Source: Dehalococcoidia bacterium
GTDB lineage: Bacteria > Chloroflexota > Dehalococcoidia > UBA2979
Reading direction: 5' to 3'
Length of the DNA: 64,000 bases
NCBI GenBank assembly: GCA_023228825.1
Contig: JALOAL010000014.1
Location: 1 to 64,000 of the forward strand
Below, in pieces: positions 8,226-15,691 of the stretch. The first letter of the stretch is position 1; each line of letters starts with the position of its first letter. The translations under genes and the position numbers were made by a program. The notes beneath the pieces are model-generated. The model saw only the letters and a program-made list of their open reading frames with translations. It had not been told where the DNA came from and did no database searches.

Positions 8226-9197
8226 GTGGTCCGTTCCGTACCCCAACCTGTGTCCCCCTCCACGCGGGGGGAGCCGGTGATCCAGGCGCGCGGGCTGGCG
8301 AAGCGCTACGGCAACCTCGTGGCGCTCGCCGGCGTCTCGTTCGAGGTCAACGCCGGCGAGATCTTTGGCCTGCTGGGGCCCAACGGCGCCGGCAAGACCA
8401 CGCTGGTCGAGATACTGGAGGGCCTGACCGATCCGACAGAGGGCACCGCGAGCGTCCTGGGGCTGGAGGTCACCCGCCAGCCGGTGGAGGTGAAGAAGCG
8501 CATCGGCGTGCAGTTGCAGGCCTCCTCCTACCACCAGTACCTGACGCTGAAGGAGATCCTGGACCTGTTCGGCTCCTTCTACCCTCGCTCGGCGGACGCT
8601 ATGGAACTGCTACGGCGCGTACGCCTGGAGGACCGGGCGGACGCGCGCATCGGCCAGTTGTCCGGCGGCATGAAGCAGCGCTTCAGCATCGTGGCGGCGC
8701 TGGTGAACGAACCGGAACTGGTCTTCTTCGATGAGCCCACCGCCGGCCTGGACCCGGACGCCCGACGCGACCTGTGGGACATCGTGCGCGGGGTGCGGGA
8801 GTCCGGCGCCACGGTGGTGATGACCACGCACTACATGGAGGAGGCGGAGGCGCTCTGCGACCGCGTCGCGTTCATGCACGCGGGAGAGATCGCGGCGCTG
8901 GACACACCCTCTGGCCTGGTGCGCAGCCTGCACGCGCCGTACCGCATCCACGTGATCACCTCGGAGCCCCTGGACGCCGCCGCCGTCCGGGGCCTGTCGG
9001 GTACGAGCGAGGTGGAGCAGGTGGAGAGCGCTGACGGGTGGGTGACCGCCATGCGCGCGGCGGAGGCGCCCCGGGTGACCTCGGCGCTGGCGCGGCTGGC
9101 GGAGGAGGCGGGCGGGCAGGTCGTGGACCTCGCCGTGCTTCCGGCCACGCTGGAGGACGTCTTCCTCTCCGTGACCGGCCGAGGGCTGACGGACTGA
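8226..9197 (+). CDS. ABC-2 type exporter ATP-binding protein
   Basis: A 323-residue cytoplasmic ATPase subunit. Walker A is GPNGAGKT, the signature LSGGMKQR, Walker B LVFFDEPTAGLD, and the switch His is in TTHYMEEAE. The roughly 80-residue C-terminal extension is typical of DrrA/CcmA-like drug or lipid exporters. GTG 8226 follows GAGGAAG. The stop overlaps the start of the permease (TGATG), so the two are translationally coupled and form one transporter. The exported substrate cannot be deduced. Confidence 0.93.
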   Translation: MVRSVPQPVSPSTRGEPVIQARGLAKRYGNLVALAGVSFEVNAGEIFGLLGPNGAGKTTLVEILEGLTDPTEGTASVLGLEVTRQPVEVKKRIGVQLQASSYHQYLTLKEILDLFGSFYPRSADAMELLRRVRLEDRADARIGQLSGGMKQRFSIVAALVNEPELVFFDEPTAGLDPDARRDLWDIVRGVRESGATVVMTTHYMEEAEALCDRVAFMHAGEIAALDTPSGLVRSLHAPYRIHVITSEPLDAAAVRGLSGTSEVEQVESADGWVTAMRAAEAPRVTSALARLAEEAGGQVVDLAVLPATLEDVFLSVTGRGLTD

Positions 9198-10270
9198 TGG
9201 GCCCGCTCTTCGGCGCGAGTCTGAAGATGATCGTGCGCGACCGCCAGGCCGTGTTCTGGGCGCTGGCCTTCCCGATCATGTTCCTGGGCGTCTTCCGCCT
9301 CTTCTCCTTCGACTCCTTCGGCACCACGGAGTTGCTGGTGGTCACGCAGCCGGAGCCGTCCGTGGCGCAGCAGACGCTGGTGGACGCCCTGCAGCGCGTG
9401 GACTTCCTGGAGATCCGCACAGAAAGCGGGCTCACCGAGGCCGCCGCGCTGGAAGTACTGGACGAGGATCGCGCGGACGCCGCCCTCCTGCTGACCGACT
9501 TCGAGGTGGGCGAGGGCTTGGATGCGCGCCTGCTGCACGGCATCTCGGATCCGATCGGGTCGTCCGCGACGGTGGCGGGGATCTCCTCCGTGGTGGACAG
9601 CGTGAACATACAGTTGCAGGGCGGGGACCCGCCCATCACGTTCGTGGCGGACTCGATCGACTCCGCGGGGGGGACCTCGTTCTTCGAGTTCCTCGGGCCG
9701 GGGATCATCGGCATGGGCCTGATGAACTTCGCCACCATCAGCCTGGCCGGTTCGCTCTCGCGTTACCGGGAGGAGGGTGTGCTGCGTCGCATCCGCGCGA
9801 CGCCGCTCCCAGCGTGGCGCTTCTTCGCCTCGGTGGTGGGCGCGTACCTGGTGGTGGCGGCGGTGCAGGTATTGGTGCTGACCCTGGTGGCGGAAGCCCT
9901 GGGGGCCAACGTGCTGCGAGGCGGCGTGTGGTTCCTGCTGCTGGCCGTCTTTGGGACGATGATTTTCCTGAACCTGGGCGTGATCGTGGCCGGGCGGGTG
10001 CGCAGCCGCGGAGCCGTGGAGGGTGCGGCGAACGCCATTACCCTGCCCATGATGTTCCTGTCCGGCGCCTTCTTCCCCGTGAGCCAGTTGCCGGACGCCG
10101 TGCGAGGCGCCGTGCAGGCGCTGCCCCTGACGCATCTCCTGAGGGCCATGCGGTCGCTGGTGGAGGGCGCCTCGATCGTGGAGCAGTGGCCGGAACTGCT
10201 GATCCTGGCGGCGTGGGTGGCGGGGACCTTCCTGCTGGCCCGCATATCGTTCTCCCTGCGCGACTCGTAG
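9197..10270 (+). CDS. ABC-2 type exporter permease
   Basis: A 357-residue membrane partner of the preceding ATPase. One helix lies near the N-terminus (AVFWALAFPIMFLGVFRLF), followed by a large extracytoplasmic domain of about 150 residues, then five helices in the C-terminal half, which is the ABC2_membrane_3 layout (DrrB/YhgE type). GSLSRYREEGVLRRIRATPL is the characteristic cytoplasmic coupling segment. ATG 9197 overlaps the ATPase stop; the longer frame upstream is antisense to nothing and reads through the ATPase. Convergent with ctaB; no clear terminator hairpin in 10271-10385. Confidence 0.9.
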   Translation: MGPLFGASLKMIVRDRQAVFWALAFPIMFLGVFRLFSFDSFGTTELLVVTQPEPSVAQQTLVDALQRVDFLEIRTESGLTEAAALEVLDEDRADAALLLTDFEVGEGLDARLLHGISDPIGSSATVAGISSVVDSVNIQLQGGDPPITFVADSIDSAGGTSFFEFLGPGIIGMGLMNFATISLAGSLSRYREEGVLRRIRATPLPAWRFFASVVGAYLVVAAVQVLVLTLVAEALGANVLRGGVWFLLLAVFGTMIFLNLGVIVAGRVRSRGAVEGAANAITLPMMFLSGAFFPVSQLPDAVRGAVQALPLTHLLRAMRSLVEGASIVEQWPELLILAAWVAGTFLLARISFSLRDS

Positions 10271-10385
10271 GGACGAGGCCGCCCGCTTCCGCTCGGCCTG
10301 GGCTTGTCGAAGGCCGCCCCACTGAGGCGCTCAGCACTGCCGCTCGTCGTTGGGCGAGGTGACGCGCAGTCGGGCGTCCGGTGCG

Positions 10386-11324
10386 TTAGAGCACGGGCTC
10401 CAGGGCGATGGCGAAGAAGAGCGCCGCCAGATAGAGCGTGGAGTAGCGGAACATTGGCCGGGTGCCCTCGGCGCCGGGGGCGCGCGCCACCCCGATCGAG
10501 ATCCAGACGAAGCCCGCGCCGCCGATGATGGCCACGGCGAAGTAGATCCAGCCGAGCCAGGCGGCCGCGCCGAAGATCAGCGTGACCATGAACGTGAGGA
10601 CGGACCAGAGCACCATCTGGCGCTTGGTCTCCCGTTCGCCCAGCACCACGGGCATCATCGGAATGCCGGCGCGCTCGTAGTCCCGGGCCAGCCCCAGTGC
10701 GAGCGCCCAGAAGTGAGGCGGCTGCCAGAAAAAGACGATGAAGAAGAGGAGCAGGCCCTCCACGGAGACGTCCCCCGTGACGGCCGCCCAGCCGATGAGC
10801 GGAGGCATGGCGCCGGCGACCCCGCCCAGCACGGTGTTGTGGACGGTGTGGCGCTTCAGGTAGACGGTGTAGACCACCGTGTAGAACAGGAACGCCGCCA
10901 GCGCCAGCAGCGCGGAGATCCCGTTCACCGTCAGCCACAGCCACGGCCCAGATCCGAGGCCGATCACCAGTCCGAAGATGAGCGCATGCCGCGCGGGCAC
11001 GCGTCCGGCGGGGATGGGGCGCTTCCTCGTGCGCGACATAATCGCGTCGATCTCACGGTCGTAGTACATGTTCACGGCGCCCGCGCCGCCGGCGGCCAGC
11101 ATGCCGCCCACGAGCGTGGCGAGCACCGGGCCCCAGCCCGGCCAGCCGTCCTGCGCCAGCACCATTGCCGGAATGGTGGTGATCAGCAGCAGCAGCATGA
11201 TCGACGGCTTGGTGAGGATGAAGTAGTCGCGCGCGACCTGGCGGACCGAGGACTGCGCGAGGCGCCCCATCTCCGCTTCCGGCTCGGTGGGGAGGGTGTC
11301 GTACTGCGCTGGCTTAGTTGTCAT
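10386..11324 (-). CDS. ctaB: Protoheme IX farnesyltransferase (heme O synthase)
   Basis: A 312-residue UbiA-family membrane prenyltransferase that adds a farnesyl chain to heme B to make heme O, the precursor of heme A for the oxidase encoded at 19.1-23.4 kb. The first Asp-rich motif NMYYDREIDAIMSRTRKRP is intact, and RYYD-like ARDYERAGIPMMPVV marks the second loop. Eight or nine hydrophobic segments fit CtaB. AGGTC precedes ATG 11324. It is the last gene on the minus strand after the ccm operon, separated from ccmD by 93 bp with a tandem repeat. Confidence 0.95.
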   Translation of the reverse strand: MTTKPAQYDTLPTEPEAEMGRLAQSSVRQVARDYFILTKPSIMLLLLITTIPAMVLAQDGWPGWGPVLATLVGGMLAAGGAGAVNMYYDREIDAIMSRTRKRPIPAGRVPARHALIFGLVIGLGSGPWLWLTVNGISALLALAAFLFYTVVYTVYLKRHTVHNTVLGGVAGAMPPLIGWAAVTGDVSVEGLLLFFIVFFWQPPHFWALALGLARDYERAGIPMMPVVLGERETKRQMVLWSVLTFMVTLIFGAAAWLGWIYFAVAIIGGAGFVWISIGVARAPGAEGTRPMFRYSTLYLAALFFAIALEPVL

Positions 11325-11360
11325 GGGTGACCTGCTGAGATCCTGGCCGCGCTCGTATCC

Positions 11361-11399
11361 ACTCTGTGTGGTGTGACTCTGGGTGGTGTGACTCTGGGT
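11361..11399. repeat. 15-bp tandem repeat, about 2.6 copies
   Basis: GGTGTGACTCTGGGT occurs exactly at 11370-11384 and 11385-11399, with a partial copy (ACTCTGTGT) just before. It lies in the gap between ccmD and ctaB. No function is evident; it resembles slippage duplications elsewhere in the window. Confidence 0.85.
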
Positions 11400-11417
11400 C
11401 GTATGACGTCCCTGGCG

Positions 11418-11669
11418 CTAGGCGTCCTGCGCCGCCACTTCAGATGCCTGCTCTGGCGCATCGCGTCCGCCGCGTCCACCGGTGCCGGGGGGCGCGGGCG
11501 GCGTGACTGTCCGCGCGGCCGGGGGCGCCTCAGCCTCTGCCAGCCGCTCCTCCAGACGTCCGATCTCCTGGCTCAGGGCGCGGATGCGCATCTGCAGCAG
11601 CAGGAGGTAGATGAAGAGGCCGCCCCAGAAGACGGCGAAGCCTGCGAAGAGGTACTCGATGTGGTCCAT
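11418..11669 (-). CDS. ccmD: CcmD-like small membrane protein
   Basis: An 83-residue protein with one N-terminal transmembrane helix (YLFAGFAVFWGGLFIYLLLLQ), then a charged helix (RIRALSQEIGRLEERLAEAE) and a Pro/Gly/Ala-rich tail. Position and topology match CcmD, which helps release heme-loaded CcmE from CcmABC. ATG 11669 overlaps the ccmC stop (ATGA). The tail is longer than usual. Sequence alone is weak for so small a protein, so the name rests mainly on context. Confidence 0.75.
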   Translation of the reverse strand: MDHIEYLFAGFAVFWGGLFIYLLLLQMRIRALSQEIGRLEERLAEAEAPPAARTVTPPAPPGTGGRGGRDAPEQASEVAAQDA

Positions 11670-12382
11670 CAGGCCATCTCTCGGTGGTCGACCTCCGCGC
11701 GGAGGGCACTCACCCGCTGCGCGGCTCGTTCTGTGTTCCATTGAAGGAAGATGAGCCAGGTGGCGAGGCTGGCGACGGCGATGAAGCCGATCAAAAGCAC
11801 CAGCAGCATCTCATCCGGCAGCGCCGGGTTGGGGCGGAAGATGATCGGCTGCGGGTGCAGTGTGCGCCACCAGCGCACGGACATCTGGATGATCGGGATG
11901 TCCACCACGCCGATGATGGCAAAGATGGCGGCGTAGCGGGCGGCCTGCTCGTCCAGCGGCCCGGCCACGGAGCGCGCCAGCAGGTATGCCACGTAGATCA
12001 GCAGCAGGATCAGGGTGGTGGTGAGGCGGGCGTCCCAGGTCCAGTAGACGCCCCAGATGGGCTTCCCCCAGATCGCGCCGCTCAGCAGCACCATGGAGCA
12101 GAGGAAGACCCCCACCAGCGCTGCGCTGCGCGCGGCGGCGTCCCAGCGCATGTCCCGCTTCCACAGGAGCATGACGGAGGCGAAGGCGGTAAAGCCGAAC
12201 GCGCCGTACATGATCACTGCGGACGGGACGTGCAGGTACATCAGGCGCTGCACCTCGCCCTCGATGATCTCGCGGGGGGCGGCGGCCAGCGCGCCCACGA
12301 TCATTGCCGTCATGGCCACGCCCACCACCGGAGGCAGGACATTCCAGCCCAGGGGTTCCAGGCGTCGCAGGAGTTGGTTCAT
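11669..12382 (-). CDS. ccmC: Heme exporter/heme handling protein CcmC
   Basis: A 237-residue six-helix membrane protein that delivers heme to CcmE. The tryptophan-rich heme motif is WGVYWTWDARLT, and conserved His residues lie in LMYLHVPSA and the WWRTLHPQP loop. Its start and stop overlap ccmB and ccmD by 4 bp each (ATGA), so it is translated in chain with them. Confidence 0.95.
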   Translation of the reverse strand: MNQLLRRLEPLGWNVLPPVVGVAMTAMIVGALAAAPREIIEGEVQRLMYLHVPSAVIMYGAFGFTAFASVMLLWKRDMRWDAAARSAALVGVFLCSMVLLSGAIWGKPIWGVYWTWDARLTTTLILLLIYVAYLLARSVAGPLDEQAARYAAIFAIIGVVDIPIIQMSVRWWRTLHPQPIIFRPNPALPDEMLLVLLIGFIAVASLATWLIFLQWNTERAAQRVSALRAEVDHREMA

Positions 12383-13035
12383 CGTTCCACCGCCACGGGG
12401 AAGAGGAGGAAGGCCCCCAGGGTGCTCCAGAGGGTGAACACCCCCAGGAGGACGATCCAGGGCGCCGTCCCGGCCTCCAGCCCCAGCGCTGCACCGGTGC
12501 CCCGCACGGCGCCAATGAGCAAGGGGACGAGCAGCGGCAGGACGAGCACCGGCAGCAGAACTGACCGACCTCGCACGTGACCGCCCATCGTCGACAGGAG
12601 CGTGGTCAACGAGACGTAACCGATGGTCCCGATGAGCACGATGCCAAGCAGTGCGGGGGTGAAGAGCCCCGCATCAAAGAGGATAGTCGCGAGCAGGAGT
12701 TGGGCAAACTCGATGATCAGGAGCGCTATCAAATTCGCGGTCAGTTTTCCCGCGAAGATGGCCGTGGCAGGGATCGGCGCCAGGCGCATCGCCTCGAAGG
12801 TGCCGTCCTCCACCTCGTCCTGGAAGGACTGTCCGGCGGCGAAGACGCCCGCGAAGAGGAACGTGGTCCAGAGGACGCCCGGCAACAGGGGGCGCACGTC
12901 GCCGGTGGCCAGGTCGAACGCGAAGGAATAGGTGAGGACGGCGATCGTCGCGAAGGCGGCGGCGGAGGCCCAGCCTGAGCGGTTGCGCCATGCCAGCCGC
13001 AGGTCCTTCTCCACCACCGCCAGGAACGGGCTCAT
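12379..13035 (-). CDS. ccmB: Heme exporter membrane protein CcmB
   Basis: A 218-residue six-helix permease-like component of CcmABC. FQDEVEDGTFEAMRLAPIP is the recognisable cytoplasmic loop of this family, and the hydrophobic pattern and length fit. ATG 13035 overlaps the ccmA stop. The longer reading frame upstream runs antisense inside ccmA and is rejected. Confidence 0.93.
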   Translation of the reverse strand: MSPFLAVVEKDLRLAWRNRSGWASAAAFATIAVLTYSFAFDLATGDVRPLLPGVLWTTFLFAGVFAAGQSFQDEVEDGTFEAMRLAPIPATAIFAGKLTANLIALLIIEFAQLLLATILFDAGLFTPALLGIVLIGTIGYVSLTTLLSTMGGHVRGRSVLLPVLVLPLLVPLLIGAVRGTGAALGLEAGTAPWIVLLGVFTLWSTLGAFLLFPVAVER

Positions 13036-13817
13036 CGCGCCCCCTCCCCCGTGGCACTCGCCGTCTCCGGGCTGACCGAGGCGCCCGAACTGGCCGGGGT
13101 GGCCGGCGTGGCCCGTGCCGCTTCCGGCGCGACGAGGGCGGTCGTGAGGCTGGAGGTGTCCTCCACCACGCGCCCGCGATCCAGCCGCACGATGCCGGAG
13201 GCCCACGACTGGATGTGGTCAATGCGGTGGGTGGCGGCGAGCACCGTAAGGCCGGGGCGGCGCAGCGCCAGGTCGTCCAGCAGCGCCACGCCCTCCGGGT
13301 CCAGGCCGGTCTCCGGCTCGTCGGCGATCACCACTGCCGGGTCATGGATGAGGACGCGCGCCAGGGCCAGCCGCTGGTGGTACCCGCGCGACAGGATGGC
13401 CGTGCGTTCGTGGCGCCGGAGCCACAGGCCCACCTGGCGCAGCAACGCCTCGATGCGCGCCTCGGCGTCCGAGACCCGGTAGAGGCGGGCGAAGAAGCGC
13501 AGGTTCTCCAGCGGGCTCAGGTCTTCGTACAGCATGGGCTTGTGGCCCAGTACGCCCACCGCGCGCCGCAACCCCGCACTTCCACGCGCGTACCCCGCGA
13601 TCTCGAGGCTTCCTGAGGTGGGGGAAATGAGGCCCGCCAGCATGGCGAGCAACGTGGTCTTGCCGGCGCCGTTGGCGCCCAGCAGCGCGGTCTTGGAGCC
13701 AGCCGGTAGTGCCAGGTCCACGCCTCGGACCACGGTGACGCCGCCGTACTGGCGCGTCAGCGCCCGCGCCCGGATCGCCACCTCACCCGCGAGCGGCGGC
13801 TCGCCGGGGGCGCTCAT
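13032..13817 (-). CDS. ccmA: Heme exporter ATP-binding protein CcmA
   Basis: A 261-residue ABC ATPase that energises release of holo-CcmE from CcmC/D. Walker A is GANGAGKTT; the signature is LSRGYHQR, with Arg in place of the usual Gly, as is common in CcmA; Walker B is AVVIADEPETGLD, and ATHR carries the switch His. A Ser/Ala/Pro-rich tail of about 30 residues is extra. It overlaps both neighbours by 4 bp. Confidence 0.94.
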   Translation of the reverse strand: MSAPGEPPLAGEVAIRARALTRQYGGVTVVRGVDLALPAGSKTALLGANGAGKTTLLAMLAGLISPTSGSLEIAGYARGSAGLRRAVGVLGHKPMLYEDLSPLENLRFFARLYRVSDAEARIEALLRQVGLWLRRHERTAILSRGYHQRLALARVLIHDPAVVIADEPETGLDPEGVALLDDLALRRPGLTVLAATHRIDHIQSWASGIVRLDRGRVVEDTSSLTTALVAPEAARATPATPASSGASVSPETASATGEGAR

Positions 13818-14848
13818 GTCGCCTCGGACGGACGGGCGCCTCGAGGCCGGGCGAGGGCGTAGGCGGCGGCGCCGCCGAGCACGACGAGGGCGAGCGCGAT
13901 GGCGATGATGGCCTGGGGCGAGTCCGTGAGCACGTTGCTGTTCACCTCCGGCGCGAACCCGTCCAGCGTCACCACCAGCCCGTCGCCGGGCCCCAGGTCG
14001 GTGGCCTCGATCACTCGGAACGTGACGCTCTCGCCTTCCGACACCTCCACCACTTGCGGTTCGCCTCGGACGGCGTCGCCTTCCAGGGTGAGCGCGCGGG
14101 CGTATCCCTCCGGGACGCGCAGCACGGCGCGCGCGGTGGCGACGGGTGCGGTCAGGCGCAGCGTGTAGGAGTCCTCCGAACGATCGTAGGAGACGAGGTA
14201 GCGGGTGACGACGGGCGTCTCGCCGGGGCGGAGGGGCGTGGTGGTGGTGACAACGCCGCCTTCCAGTTCAAAGCGACCGTCCGCGTTTTCGCCCGCCACC
14301 TCCAGCGTGTCCTCTGGAGCGGGGTAGCGCAGGGTGATGCGCTCCTGCCCGCTGCCGATGAACACGCGGTCGCTGGGGTTCACGACCAGGTCGTCGCGTA
14401 TGAAGCCCAGTTGGGACTGGCCCCGGTCCAGGGCCACGACGGTCACCAGCGTGTCCGCCACGCGCAGGTCCGGGGGATCCTGCGTGGTGGCGTAGACCGT
14501 GAAGTCGCGCGCGGCGGTCTTGTCGTCCCCCAGGGTGACCGCGCCGGAGAAGTAGGGGACGCCGTCATACGTGGCGCGCGGGACGTAGGTGAGGTCCGCG
14601 TCCGCGTCCACCTGCACCTCGTACGTGTCGCCCTGCACCGTGGCGGCCTTGGTGCCGGTCACCCCGCCGTCCGCGAGGATAATCACCTCCACCGCCAGTA
14701 ACGAGGCGTCCAGCCGCTCGCCGCTGGTCGCCATGTTCACCACGCCGCTGATCGTCCCGGTTGAACCGGTCTGGGCGTGCGACGCCGGCGCCGGCAGTGC
14801 GAGCGCGAACCCCATGGCGAGGAGGAACGCGAATGCGTGGTGCCTCAT
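13814..14848 (-). CDS. Unassigned exported, C-terminally anchored protein embedded in the ccm operon
   Basis: A 344-residue protein not recognised as any standard Ccm component. Residues 1-25 form a Sec signal peptide (FLLAMGFALALPAPASHA). Then come beta-rich segments, the first (about 30-120) like a carboxypeptidase-regulatory/transthyretin-like fold (GTISGVVNMATSGERL, YTYEV-type strands, TYDGVPYFSGAVTLGDD), then a long extracytoplasmic region. A single helix (AIIAIALALVVLGGAAAYALA) is followed by a basic tail, so the bulk lies outside the membrane. It overlaps ccmA and the next gene by 4 bp (ATGA), so it is made together with heme-handling proteins. No Cys or heme motif is visible. A role as a periplasmic-side assembly factor is only inference from position. 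Confidence 0.8.
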   Translation of the reverse strand: MRHHAFAFLLAMGFALALPAPASHAQTGSTGTISGVVNMATSGERLDASLLAVEVIILADGGVTGTKAATVQGDTYEVQVDADADLTYVPRATYDGVPYFSGAVTLGDDKTAARDFTVYATTQDPPDLRVADTLVTVVALDRGQSQLGFIRDDLVVNPSDRVFIGSGQERITLRYPAPEDTLEVAGENADGRFELEGGVVTTTTPLRPGETPVVTRYLVSYDRSEDSYTLRLTAPVATARAVLRVPEGYARALTLEGDAVRGEPQVVEVSEGESVTFRVIEATDLGPGDGLVVTLDGFAPEVNSNVLTDSPQAIIAIALALVVLGGAAAYALARPRGARPSEAT

Positions 14849-15120
14849 GCTTCTACCGCCTCACCCAGGTCGCGGAGGGCCTCGGTGACCTGGCGCAGGC
14901 GGGGGCCCAGGGCGCGACGTGCGGCCAGGCGGTCGTCCGTGGTGATGCGGCCGGCCAGCGTGTCCTCCTCGATCTCGCGCAGTTCGGCGAGCAGGGCCTG
15001 CCGCTCCGCGCGCAGTTCCTCCGTCGCGGGGCGGGAGGGGGGCAGCAGGTCGGCGTTCCGAGGCCACGCGATGAAGGCCGCAGCGACCGCGGCGACCAGC
15101 GCCAGTACGAGCCACTCCAT
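14845..15120 (-). CDS. Small CcmI-like membrane-anchored protein
   Basis: A 91-residue protein: an N-terminal transmembrane helix (WLVLALVAAVAAAFIAW) followed by a cytosolic helical stretch with RAERQALLAELREIEEDTLAGRITTDD. That pattern (a short helix hairpin with L.EL..IE.D...GRI...) is the N-terminal part of CcmI, which guides apocytochromes. The periplasmic TPR domain of full CcmI is absent. It lies between the unassigned protein and ccmH in the operon, with a 4-bp overlap downstream and a 10-bp gap upstream. Confidence 0.7.
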   Translation of the reverse strand: MEWLVLALVAAVAAAFIAWPRNADLLPPSRPATEELRAERQALLAELREIEEDTLAGRITTDDRLAARRALGPRLRQVTEALRDLGEAVEA

Positions 15121-15130
15121 CAGTCCCGCC

Positions 15131-15691
15131 TCACGAGGGCTCACGCTCGTCCGGGTCGCCGCCGGCGATCTGCTCGTCAAGCCAGGCGTCGTGTTCGTCG
15201 TGGTCTTCGTGGCCCTCGGCGCCCCCGGCGCCTGCTGCGTCCGGCGGCATGGCCGGCGCACCGGCGGGCGCGGGACGGGCGCGGCGGCGGAGGGAGAGCA
15301 GGAACGATCCGCCCAGCGCCCCCACGGCCAGCACGGAGAGGCCGATCCAGCCGTAGAGCCAGAGGTTGAAGCCCTCCGGGCGCACCTCGGCACGGATTTT
15401 TTGGCCGTAGCGCGTCTCGAAGTACAGCATGATGTCGTCCACAGTGGAACCGGCGGTGAGGCGCTCGCGGATGATGCGCTTCATGTCGTTGCAGATGGCG
15501 ATGGAGCAGACGTCCAGGCGCTCGTTGGTGCAGATCGGGCACAGCAACTGGCGTTCGATCGCTATCGCCTGTTCCTCCGTCGCCGGCACCTGTGCCGCCG
15601 CCCGCTCCGGCAGCGCCACCATGGAAGCCCCAAGGGCCATGAAGACGCCGAGGACCGCGAGCGCGGCGAAGCGTGGAGCGCGGAGCGTCAT
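15131..15691 (-). CDS. ccmH: Cytochrome c maturation thiol protein CcmH, four-cysteine form
   Basis: A 186-residue protein that reduces apocytochrome CXXCH cysteines for heme ligation. A signal peptide or anchor is at 1-34, then the core LLCPICTNERLDVCSIAICNDMK, and a transmembrane helix (WLYGWIGLSVLAVGALGGSFLL), ending in an acidic His-rich tail. The active CXXC is CPIC. Two more Cys lie 8 and 13 residues after the second Cys of the pair, and the Arg of the usual LRC is Leu. Such four-Cys versions probably exist in other Chloroflexota, so this may be a lineage form. ATG 15691 overlaps the ccmF stop. Confidence 0.9.
   Translation of the reverse strand: MTLRAPRFAALAVLGVFMALGASMVALPERAAAQVPATEEQAIAIERQLLCPICTNERLDVCSIAICNDMKRIIRERLTAGSTVDDIMLYFETRYGQKIRAEVRPEGFNLWLYGWIGLSVLAVGALGGSFLLSLRRRARPAPAGAPAMPPDAAGAGGAEGHEDHDEHDAWLDEQIAGGDPDEREPS

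Noticed and set aside
10271..10385. Terminator between the ABC permease and ctaB
   Set aside because: Only short imperfect GC-rich pairings; nothing comparable to the clear hairpins elsewhere in the window.
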